A stretch of 64,000 nucleotides of DNA from Malus domestica (Eukaryota > Streptophyta > Magnoliopsida > Rosales > Rosaceae), in NCBI RefSeq assembly GCF_042453785.1, contig NC_091661.1, forward strand, positions 25,535,501-25,599,500, read 5' to 3'. The translations under genes and the position numbers were made by a program. Shown here piece by piece: positions 35,026 to 45,349 of the stretch. The stretch's first letter is position 1. Each line of letters opens with the position of its first letter. The notes under the pieces are model-generated. The model was not told the origin of the DNA. It worked only from the letters and a program-made list of their open reading frames with translations, and searched no databases.

Positions 35026-35709
35026 TGGTGTACCGTTTATTTTGAAGACATTGATAGTCTCTCCTAAGTTTCACCATGATAGGAGGATTAACATAAGGTT
35101 CTCAACCGAGGAAACAAGTTTGCATAGTTTTAGATAAGTCGAATCAAATACAATGTTTTTTTGTTTTTTATTTATTTTTGTTTTTGTGGTCAGTAGTTGT
35201 AGCCGACTTTTAAAGAAGACCATTAATTTATTCAAGTTCCTTCTTTGGATTATTCGTGAGTTGTCCCTTCACAAAAATCGGTTGTCATCAACATTTTATA
35301 ATACAAGAAATTGTTTGTTGACGTTTCCAATTAATAAAAAAATCTGAAGAAGGTGACATGAGTTTATGTGGCCAGAATTCCGAATCTGGCAGGGCGGATG
35401 AACAAGGGAACCAAAGGGTTTCAGGATTACTCAGAATGTAAAAAATATACATGTAAAGGTCTTTGAGGAATTTTCGAATGTTTGATAAGGATTATTTTTG
35501 TGTTTATTAAGTATTTGATATAATAACTGATAGACATATCTCGATAGATTGCATCGACAACACTCAACAAATACTCAATATCACTCATCAGAACGCTTCA
35601 ACATATATTGATATTTGTTGACATGTGCGCAACATGGTTTAACTAAAGACAACAAGGCAACTAAGTGATCGAAGAAATGACTCAATGAATATATTATTAT
35701 TTTTTAAAA

Positions 35710-35871
35710 GGAAAACTAATGAAAATGGTTTGAAAACTTTGAGTTTTAATGATAAGGACAAAATAAAGGGTAAAGTGAATAGTACCATGATTGATTTTTT
35801 AGTGTAAAAATGTGGTTTTTCATTAAATTGAACAGTACCGGGAGCTTTTCGTTAAAATTCCATTTTTTAAA
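35710..35871. mobile_element. MITE family A, copy 4
   Basis: GGAAAACTAATGAAAATGG at the left, GTTAAAATTCC at the right, with the full core GATTTTTTAGTGTAAAAATG. The flanks share ATTTTTTAAA on both sides, fitting a duplication of 9-10 bp. Confidence 0.85.
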
Positions 35872-36259
35872 TGCTTCGCACTCTATTTTTTATCTTGAAA
35901 ACTTAAACATTTAATATCGAAACTCCAAATGTTCAAATTCTGAATTCCCCTTTGATTGTCAGTTAAGTTTGGATAGGATTAAGATGAGGGACACAAAGTC
36001 TGTCCAGACATTTAGGAAGGGAGAAGGAATACGACTGCAGCCGACTCCGGCTAATTTTATACCACGGCCTGTTTGGTCCGCCTACTCACATTGAATTAAA
36101 GAAAGCAAGTAAACGCCAACTGTGTTCGGAAGAGCACTTTGGATAGGATTGTATAGTTTGGAAGTGTTTTGCCTTCGTTAGATATTGGAGCCAATATTTA
36201 GTCCCATTGGCCATCGATATTGCCATATTAAGGTGATTAAATAAGGCAACTTGATTAGG

Positions 36260-36900
36260 GGTTTGGTTTCTTTTGTAATTACTCGATGCTAATGTCCAAA
36301 AAAAGTTATAATTATTTGTTACTCGATGCTAATGTCCAAAAAAAGTTATGAGGGCAACACGAATATCCGAATTTTTTAGAGGATTATTTGTTAAGTTATA
36401 ATTAAGTTTATTGAGAAACAAAATAGAGAAGTTTGTTGTTACTCTGATCAAAGTTTGTAGCATATCACGATTGATATTCTTTATGGAATACATAAAAAAA
36501 ATAAGAGACGATATGAGATATTTCCTGCAATTGTAGTTTGTTGTTTTGTGTAGAATTTTAGAATTATTTTTTCATTATACACAAAATGCGACCACATAAT
36601 GCACAAAATATGATCTCATACAAACATGAGCTGAAGTTTTAAAAGAAAAACAACAACGAGAGTAAAAAATTAAGAAAAATGTGTTAGATTAGAAACAAAA
36701 ATATAGAGGTTTGTTGCTACTATGATCAAAAGTATGTAGCATATCACGATTGATATTTACGGAATACATATGAAATGAGACATTTCATGCAGTCGGAGTT
36801 TGTTGTTTGGTGTAGAATTTGAAAACTATTTTTTTTTTTTTTTGTCATACAACGAAATGTGGACACATAAACACCTAACTCAAATATGATCTCATGCAAC
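36260..36900. repeat. Local direct duplications
   Basis: First, TTACTCGATGCTAATGTCCA plus AAAAAAGTTAT occurs twice in tandem (about 36279-36350). Second, a unit of about 210 bp at 36409-36625 recurs diverged at about 36700-36900, sharing GTAGCATATCACGATTGATA, GGAATACAT, GAATTT, CACATAA and ATATGATCTCATGCAA-like words. Non-coding. Confidence 0.7.
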
Positions 36901-37044
36901 CTTATTTATGACAATCCGAACTCTCTTTGAGCTAATATCTGCAACAGTTTCTCTAGAATTTATTAGCTCTTAATTTATCTATTTTAATATTGAATGAAAT
37001 TTCATGTTCGAACCTTTTTCTCTATTTTCAGAAAGGAAAAACAA

Positions 37045-37246
37045 ACCCTAAAGGATTACGTTGTACGATTGGATTGAATAAGCCATTTTGAAATAAATAT
37101 CCAGCCACTTGGGAATCCTCAGCTACTGTCTTATTCAATATTTGTTCAATTACTCTTTTACGTGCAAATACAATATAAGCATTGGGTTCCCCAATAATGA
37201 TATCTCCCAACATACAAAAATTAGCCATCACCCCGCCTCTGGTAGG
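37045..37246 (-). pseudogene. accD: Plastid accD fragment in nuclear DNA (NUPT)
   Basis: The minus strand encodes a piece of the acetyl-CoA carboxylase beta subunit near its C-terminus: [60 protein letters not shown]. The normal gene is in the plastid genome and acts in fatty-acid synthesis. Only about 67 codons are present, with no start and no downstream end; after RNPL the similarity breaks off. Several residues deviate from the strongly conserved plastid sequence (for example C for G before MLGD), indicating decay. The two ORF ends are accidental. Confidence 0.87.
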
Positions 37247-38387
37247 GAATGTAATCTAGGATTTGAACGAGGGATTTGGGCGTTTGCATGTTTTGCATTA
37301 CACTCAAAGGATTCCAACGTTTACCCTAAAAAAATGTGTTTCTTTTGCATTGTTCTCATATTATTTATCAGAAAATTAAAACAAAACATATTAAAATACA
37401 ACATTTGAAACATTCGTCATTTCCAACATTGCACGTTTCGCATTTGGTAAGTGAGAAAGAATTAGAAAAGGAAAAAGTAAAGATATAATAAAAGAAGCCA
37501 AATTGGCGGACTTTACATTGCATTTACACATTCATATCCAATCCAGACGACTCACACAAATATTGGATAGTATTATTTAATCCCAAATAAACCAAGTGGC
37601 ATTGCATTCTTCAATTCAAATTATGGGCATGCATTGCCTGCATCTGCACTGCACCTCCATCCTCCCGTTGGGGACTGTTTGGATAACTCATAACTCTCTC
37701 TTTCTATTTTAACTTGGACTCTTTGTCTCGTTCCCACTCCTTTCCCGAATCCAATCCAATCCCCCAAACACTTGGACTTTGGATTCGGTTTGACTAAATC
37801 ATCCCGCGTTTACCGCCTTCAACTCAGCCACGTGTCCGCCATCCAGTTGCCCCACCAGCGCGAGACTTTCCAACTCGGCGACGCTTTTCTGGTCGCCAAC
37901 TATATCTGGGGCGGGCGGGGTTAACCTCAAGTTCTTAACCATGTGAGACATGCACCCACCTACCGACAGTGGCGTGACGGTCACGTGAGCTACCCTCTTC
38001 ACATGTGCGTGGGACACTTGAGATCATCACTGCTGTGCGGCGGTGCCTAACGGGCCGCTGGTGGTTGCAGCCATGTTGCGCGTACAGGAGTAGTAGTGGT
38101 GCTGTATGGTCACAGGTGACACTGTGACAGTTGGGATGGTATTGGTTGGTTGGCTTAGCCGTGAGTTCTCGTGCATGTATGTAAAATTGGGTTCTTGTAT
38201 TTGCATTCAACATACGAAAATGTATTCGCAGACGCAAGCGTTGCCACATTATTTAGGATTAATTTGCTATGGACTTGAGTTCGAATATATCTCTCCAGTA
38301 GAATATGTCTTTGACGTAAAGCCTTGGTTAGGTACTGAGGTGATTCTGAAAAAAAAATTGGTATAAAAAATAGCTGGGAGTCTTTTT

Positions 38388-38524
38388 GTGTTTGGTAAAC
38401 ATTTAGCTTCAGTTTTTTTTCACAGTTTTGGGTGAAAAAGCCAAAAACAAGAAGCTGCAAAACCCAACTTTGAAAAATCAGTTTTTTTTCACATCTGTTT
38501 TACATAAAAGTTTACCAAACACTA
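38388..38524. mobile_element. Foldback repeat with GTGTTTGGTAAAC ends
   Basis: GTGTTTGGTAAAC at the left faces GTTTACCAAACAC at the right, with AGAAGCTGCAAAACC and two TCAGTTTTTTTTCACA stretches inside. A further TTTATCAAACACTCTGC near 38563 suggests a partial second copy. Non-coding. Confidence 0.5.
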
Positions 38525-40868
38525 TAATACTGTTTTTTTTTTCAAAAGCATTTTTACAAAAAAATTTATCAAACACTCTGCTACTTTATTTCACAGCTGC
38601 TTATTTTCACAGTACATCAGAAGCAGTTTTTTTTTTCAAAGCACGTCAATAACAAACTAGCATGAAGTATAAGCAGACGGATTGAACTGATGGGGTCAAA
38701 TTTAAGAAAGTCGGCCGATATTTTATATGGATAAATTTCCAACGGTGTATGATGGGATAAACAAGAGCTCACGAATTGAGTAGATGGTTGTAATCGTGAG
38801 TGCATGTAGCCATATTTTATTGGGAGCTAATGATATAAGGACCAAATTGTAATTTACTTATTTTTTAACACTTTTAGTAATTTTTTTTGTTGTTGCTGCT
38901 ATATTAGACCTTGGGAGGAAAGTCGATTGTGGGCTGGGAGTGGTTTCCCAGCAAGGAAGCATGTTTTGAGGCAGAAAATGGGGGCTTTATTGGCATATCA
39001 GGCACCGGATGCTAAGGATTGGCCCCAACTTTATCCACTTCTTCAATATGATTGAATCGGAATCTTTTTAAGAAGGTCTTGAAAATGTTACTGTCAGTTG
39101 TTCTCATTTCGTTGTATTAAAATCAAAAGACACACATTAGTCATTGAACTTAAAATACATCTAATTTCTAATGAAATTATCAAAAATATGTGTGAACAAC
39201 TGAACGTAACATTTCAGAATCTTTGCGAGGTCTCGAGCATTTAATATTCTTAGGTTCTCTCTTAGTGAAACTAAGAAAAATAGGAGATGTATTTAACTGG
39301 ACAGATGGCACCTGTACGTGTTGTGATCTTAAACGGCGGATTAGATTACCAACGTTAAAGATGGGGATTAGGTGGGAGAATTTTCAAGCCATCACTTTGC
39401 CCAAGTCCACGTCCACGTTGTGCGACTTAGAATTATACCCACAAAATAGCACGGTTACAAATCAACTCAAAAGGAAAAAAAATTGACCTCCATTCAACTA
39501 TATGTCATTGTAGCCGATTTTCTATCTCTTTCGGCATCATTGTAAGTTTTCCAACTGGATAATCACATTGTTATATGGTGTTATTAATTCAAATATTATG
39601 ACTTATATTATGAGTGAATAACAAAAGAAAAATTCTTCAAAATCAATCGATAATAATAGTTAAGGTGTCATCGATATATCGTATTGGTAATTATGAAACT
39701 CATATGATATAACGTGAATAAACTGATAATATTACATAACGGTTACAATGAAAAACGTCAAATTATTAAGATGAGATCCACGAAATCTCTTCCATCATGA
39801 CATCAACACTATTATCTGAAGGGTGATGCTAGAGACTATATTTGTAGACCACATGATGTAGCGATTGTTGGTTAAAATTTTTCTTTAAATCATGAAAAAT
39901 GACAATCATAAACCGCCACATTATTTGGTTTGCAACCTATTTTGCACAACTCAAACTCATACATGATCGGCACATTAAACACCAACATACTTAATCCACC
40001 ATTTACAAATCCTAGATTAAGAACCTCGTATTAATTAAGATCAAGATTCTTTTTGCGTCCATACTTCGGTGGTTGTTCATGCGTCATTTAATCAACCTAC
40101 CCCGCCTCAGTTAATCTGAAAAGTATATTAATTAATAATGTATTGAGACTAAGAGGGTTTAAATTCAATTATTTAAAGATTAGTTTAAGAAAATAAAGAC
40201 CAGCGTGCTTGCCCTGTTCGGAGTTTATGTGGATAGACATTACGTGAGGGGATGGCCATCGTTTGCCTATCTTTTGCAAGTCAAAGGGTCATAAAAAATG
40301 CAGGAAATGTTGTTTAGTTTGGGACTGAAGGGACCAGGGGGGCCTAATATTGACAAAGATTTGAGGCATGAAAGCAGCAGCTAACCCTACTTCGCATTAG
40401 CTTATCAGATTATGTTCTTGGTGAGCTCTGCATCTCTTCAGCATGGAATTCTAAATTCTAATGATATTCGAGCAGTGTAAATATCGGTTCAGCCTGTTGA
40501 TTAGGACAATATACTACTCGATATCGATATCAGAAACTCAAGTAAGGGCTTCGTTAACTTTGCAAACAATTTAAGAACGAACGTGTACGAGAGTATGGTC
40601 ATATGAGGATAGAAGGACTTCAAAGAATGGGTTATATTTGTTTCAGTTTCTCAAATCGCACTCTCTGGGTCTAAAGCTGTATCACTTTTATTAAATTGAT
40701 GTGTCATATGTGACCTATTCTACGCTGACAATTTAGATGAAATTGTGCAACACAAAGCATCGGTTTAGGAAACCAAATCTCCATGCAGACCTTGGTGTTA
40801 GCCCATAAAAGAGTCCCGCACTAATCGTATCACCCATGCATATACTGCTAAAAGACCCCTATTAACCA

Positions 40869-41126
40869 TTGGTCATTTTGGTTATTTCGTGAAAAAAAAT
40901 CTTCATTAAATCAGAATAAAAGAATAAAAATATCCTCAACTTTTTGTCGAATCATTTTAGATTATTGTTATTAAATTAAGGATATTTTTGTCGTTTTCAT
41001 CCTTACTTAACAATTTTTTTTTTTGGAATGACCAAAATGATTGAGGGTAGACAAACTCAATACCATTTCCATCGATTTCAAGAACCAAAATAAAAAATTA
41101 TGCCGATCTGATTCTGGCTAAAATGG
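40869..41126. mobile_element. Foldback repeat family B, copy 3
   Basis: GGTCATTTTGGTTATTTCGT at the left, GGATATTTTTGTCGTTTTCA in the centre, GACCAAAATGATTGAGGGTA and CCATCGATTTCAAGAACC at the right, then TCTGGCTAAAATGG. Arms are partly complementary. Confidence 0.7.
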
Positions 41127-41195
41127 CTAATATCATTTTTGGCTAAAATGGCTTTAAATATGGACTTGGGGCATTATTCTTGCCAATTTACCAAG

Positions 41196-41314
41196 GGAAT
41201 TGTTATTAGCACTCAAAAAATCTCATTCTACACTTCTCACAAGTGTATTTTTCTTTCTAATTATAGAAAGTTTAGAGTGTGAAATGAGATTTTTGGAGTG
41301 CTAATAACAATTCC
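41196..41314. mobile_element. Short palindromic MITE family C, copy 2
   Basis: GGAATTGTTATTAGCACTC at the left and GAGTGCTAATAACAATTCC at the right are perfect inverted repeats; inner AAAATCTCATTCTACACTTC mirrors GTGTGAAATGAGATTTTT. About 119 bp. Confidence 0.85.
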
Positions 41315-41399
41315 TTTTACCAAAAGCAATATAGATGCAAAAAGAATCTGCTATACAAAGTAAATAACCGGCACTAAATCGCTTTTTTTATTTGGAAAA

Positions 41400-42130
41400 A
41401 GTTTGACACAAACTCCCTCAACTTTTATTAACACAAGCCCAAAATTACAAGCAAACCACAAGCCTTACTTACAACTATACACAACCAGAAAAGGGCCAAA
41501 ACCAAAAGAAAAACAGAAAGAGGGCCCATCAACAGTAAAGCCCAAAAAACACACAACTGCCTAGAAACTTCTAGTGAAATCTCCTCCACCGACAGAGATC
41601 CAGACCAGCCAGCTGAAGCGTCATCCACCATCTAGTATCGCTGCCACAGACACCACCACCAACCCCGAGCATCAACCAGATCACATCCATTACCAAGATA
41701 CATTCGGCACCAAAGAGGGATTAGCCAACTACCAAGATGAAGCTCAGGAAAATCCACAAACAACACTGTTGAAAACGACAAACAGCAAGAAGATCGAGGT
41801 GGTGTTGGAAACACCCGAGTCAAGAACAAAATCCCGACTCTATGCGCGAACTCGAGGGGAAAAATGGCTAATCCCAACTCTATGCGCGAGCTCGAGGGGA
41901 AAAATGGCTGAAGATCGAACTGAGGGAGTGATGGGAACTCCAGCCAAAGCTAGAGTTAGCACCAAAAATTGTATGGTATTTATCTTAAGACATGAATCCA
42001 CGTTCCTCATGATCAAGCCCATTGCCAATGTGTATAATATCAACAATTTTACAAAACTAAGGCCCAACAAAATTGACACACAGCCAGCCCTGTGCGGCTG
42101 CAGCCCAAAGGAGTATATTAAGAGGTAAAT
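41400..42130. other. Unassigned open-frame region with 40-bp tandem duplication
   Basis: Both strands are open over several hundred bases, but nothing recognisable is encoded. Two 40-bp copies (41831-41870 and 41871-41910) contain CTATGCGCGA, CTCGAGGGGAAAAATGGCT. The minus strand ends in a long G/T-rich tail with AATAAAAG, reminiscent of the 3' end of a LINE. No reverse transcriptase motif is present, so this is left unassigned. Confidence 0.3.
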
Positions 42131-42369
42131 CCAAAAGAGCTTCTAGCAACATTGGCATATGCAAGACGCATTACCAAATGATTTTCCGAAAAGCACCAAA
42201 CAAGATTAACATAAACTAAAACAAAAATTATCTTAAACAAAATATCCAACACATTAATGCCATGAAATTATATCCGATCAAAAAAAACAAAGCAAGATAG
42301 TGCCCGCAATACCTAAACAATGCACGTAAATTTCAATATCCTCTAGTTCAACTCTGAACCATAGCCTAC

Positions 42370-44405
42370 TTAATCATCAAACAAACTGAAACCCATTTCC
42401 TCGTCGGATTCCTCTTCCGGCTCAGGCTTCTTCTCTTCCTCCTTGGCAGCTGCTGGAGCACCTCCGGAAGCAGCAGCAGCAACAGGGGCTGCAGCAACGG
42501 CAAACTTGCTCGGGTCCTGCATTGTTAACCCACGATTAAATCACTTGCCAATAAGAATTAACTGAAAAGAGCAATGACGAAAAACAGACGGACACAAACA
42601 GTTGAAAAATAGCACAGTACCTTGAGGAACTCCTTGACTTTCTCTGCTTGTGGGAAGGAATATTCGGTGGCAATAGAAACTGCCAAAACATTCTTGTAGG
42701 CATTGAGGAACATGTGTGGTGCAGCTGCAAGGGTGGGGTATGAGACAGCCAACGCCAATGAAGTGACCATTGAAACACCAGAAGCAAACTTCACCATGAG
42801 ATCATCCTCAGTCAGATCAAGCACCTCAGGGCTGAAGACGGAACCATTGTCATACACCATCTCAACAACAAGACCGTATGAGAATGGCCTGATTCCAAGC
42901 TTTGCAAGGAGGGCAGCCTCAGAAGAGCCAACCTTGTCTCCCTTCTTGATAAGTTCAACAGGGGTAATGATTTCGACAGTTCCCTTGTTAATCTTGGTGG
43001 GGATGTTGAGAACCTGAAATGTGAAACATGCAAGTCAGAACTACAAAATCCCCAAAAGAGTGATCAGGGTATATCGGGAACGAATGTTATAACAAACCTG
43101 GAAGAAAGAGGTCTGAGATGGGTCAAGACCAGTGTTGCCAGGAGGAACCACCACATCAATTGGAGCAACTAAACCAACACGAGCAGGGGCTCCAACCTAT
43201 TCAATTAAAAACAACAAACAGCTAGATATTAGATATATGTAATGAAACATATAGACATAATGGGTTGATTGAAAAACTAAACAAAAATTTATGACGAGGC
43301 GAACTTAGCTCAAGCACAAGCAATTTCATATTTTCAAGGCAATTCTCAACATAACCATGTAAAATATTAAAACTCTACATAATCAACTTCTGTTAAATAC
43401 ATACTCAGAGAAACATAACTTTTTGAAAAAAAAAAACACAAATGTAGGTCTCATGGCCATGCCCAAATAGTAAAGGCAGTGACACTGCTCCACAATGCGA
43501 TGGGATATGACAACACCGTCAACGGAGGTGCTCCCAACCAAAGCTGAGAGGACCATCAACGCCAACAGCAATCTATATGTGACGTTAACTTCCGGAATTT
43601 ACAGGCATAAGTAACCTGCTCCGTTAACTTTTAAGTTAGGGACGGATCAATGTCCCCCGTCACAAATCCACAACAAAATCATCAAAGTTTGTAAGAACAA
43701 CAAAAAAACCTAAACATATGTTAACAAAATCGACACAGAATTTGTTGATAAAGCATAGAACCGGAAAACGCATAAGCGGAGTCTAAAGCCTAAAAAACCC
43801 TGGATAGCATTAAAATACAGTAACTAGCACTTCCTGTTGCATACTTCATAAATAATGCAATACAAACCAGTACTTAATCACATATGCAAAACAGTAAATC
43901 CAGTACAAATTTATCAGCATTTTAAATCCTTAAAACAATTGAAATGCAAAAAAACTGATAACACAAAGTCGAAACAACCTGAAATCGAATAATGCTTACC
44001 TTGTACTTGGCAACCTCTTCGCTCACTTCCTTCAGGTCACCCTTGGTGAAAATCAGACCGACGTTGCCCTAACATTCGAAAACAACACAAATCAGAAAAC
44101 GAACGTACAAAGAACAGATCAGTATGCAGAAATGGGGCGAAACGTACCACAAGGAGGGGGACGAGGTTGAGGTAGGCACTGTTGCCGGTCTTCTCCGCAT
44201 GGATCCTGACGGAGCGCTTCATCATTGTGTTCTTCCCCATCAGAACGACGGAGTCGCCACGCAGCCCCTTGCGGATGTTCTGGAGCTGCTTGGAGCCGAC
44301 GTTGTCGGCGGCGACGATGAGGACCTGGCCATACTCGTCGAGGAGGGAGCAGAGCTTGGAATCGTAGGCGATCTTCTTGTCAGCCTTCGAGGGTTTGGGG
44401 GCCAT
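42370..44405 (-). CDS. RPP0: 60S acidic ribosomal protein P0
   Basis: Base of the ribosomal P-stalk (with P1/P2), needed for elongation-factor binding in the cytosol. Five exons on the minus strand: 44405-44148, 44068-44000, 43196-43098, 43013-42621, 42516-42370, all GT-AG, joining to 321 residues as expected for P0. It begins [19 protein letters not shown], carries [18 protein letters not shown] of the L10 domain and [13 protein letters not shown], and ends with the conserved acidic tail [15 protein letters not shown] after an Ala-rich hinge. All parts intact. Upstream (44629-44760) are a TATA box and TGGGCC/AAACCTAG words like those common in ribosomal protein promoters (family knowledge). 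Divergent with SYP31. Confidence 0.97.
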
Positions 44406-44628
44406 TGCGATTAGTGTTTGAAAGACTAGTGGAAATTGGGGGTTTGGGAGATGAGAGAGTAAGACCAAAACCGAGGGCCAAGACGAAGCGGCGGCTCTGT
44501 CAAGGCGGACAGCAACGGTGCCGTCCCTTTAACCTCTCTTTTTACTGAGAGCCAAGGGTTTTGGAGGTACTGGGAAAACCTAGAAAGCTTGGAGGCGGGT
44601 GGAAGTGGAAAATGGTTGGCAGTGAAGC

Positions 44629-44636
44629 TTATATAG
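44629..44636 (-). promoter_or_regulatory. TATA box of the P0 gene
   Basis: CTATATAA on the minus strand, 224 bp before the ATG. A TGGGCC-type site II word is seen at about 44742 and two AAACCTAG telo-box-like words near 44575 and 44686. Confidence 0.55.
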
Positions 44637-44814
44637 TGGGGTGGAGGGAAGGAGAGGAGAGGTGGAAAGGGTTTGGCGGTTACGTAAACCTAGATCGGAC
44701 GGTTGTTATTTAGTTTTGTTTTTTGGATCCGAGGATCCCGGATGGGCCGGTTTTGGTTTAAGTAAGAAATTGGCTGATGTCAGGTAGCCGTTGACATTCA
44801 AATGGGCTGAACTA

Positions 44815-44935
44815 GAGGGTTGGTAAAATGTTAAATTTGACATTATGGAGCTGAAGGGTTGGAAAAATGTCAAGCTTAACATTATGGCGCTGGAAGGCTG
44901 ACAAAATGACAAGCTTGACATTCTGGCGTTGAAAT
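44815..44935. repeat. Tandem repeat in the P0/SYP31 intergenic region
   Basis: Three diverged units of about 45 bp around GGTTGGAAAAATGTCAAGCT and TTAACATTATGGCGCTG. The minus-strand open frame over it is a repeat product. Confidence 0.75.
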
Positions 44936-45349
44936 GATGGGTTGAAGAGCGGGTTGGCTGGCTAGAAATGGCCAGCCCGCTGGCCTAATTTGAGGGTTTG
45001 GACCCGGTATAGCCCACAAGCCATTTGGCCTAATACTCGGTTGAAGATGATTTACGTGTCATTCTAAATTATTTTTAACTATATTGCCCTTTCACCGAGT
45101 CGGTTGGAGATGGCCTTCTCGTTAATAAATTTCTTCAATTAAATATTTGAGTGAAATATAGGAATGAGTGATGACATGGCTGAAGTTCATTGGCCATGGA
45201 ACGTCAAGGGACCCAACTCCAAGCTCTACCCTTGTAGGAAGCCATCTCTGCTGAGCTCCGGTTCGCAGGTGATCCAACCACCCCAAACCGACCAATACGT
45301 ATATCTCCCTCTCTCACAACCAATTTTCATCCGAGGCTTGTCGTTCCCA

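Larger units (their letters stand above)
35031..42369. other. Gene-poor stretch between the TRIM element and the P0 gene
   Basis: About 7.3 kb with no supported complete gene. It contains a family A MITE, a duplicated AT-rich unit at 36.4-36.9 kb, a plastid accD fragment, foldback repeats and a tandem duplication near 41.85 kb. About 37.8-38.1 kb is GC-rich with CACGTG/ACGTG words and could be a relic promoter, but no gene follows. Confidence 0.45.

Noticed and set aside
37799-38249. GC-rich stretch with G-box words and two open frames
   Set aside because: Looks like a promoter or relic, but no downstream coding sequence in either direction could be recognised.
41428-42128. 184-codon plus frame and minus-strand frames near 41.5-42.1 kb
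   Set aside because: No recognisable domain, both strands open, and a tandem duplication inside; may be LINE tail, not a gene.
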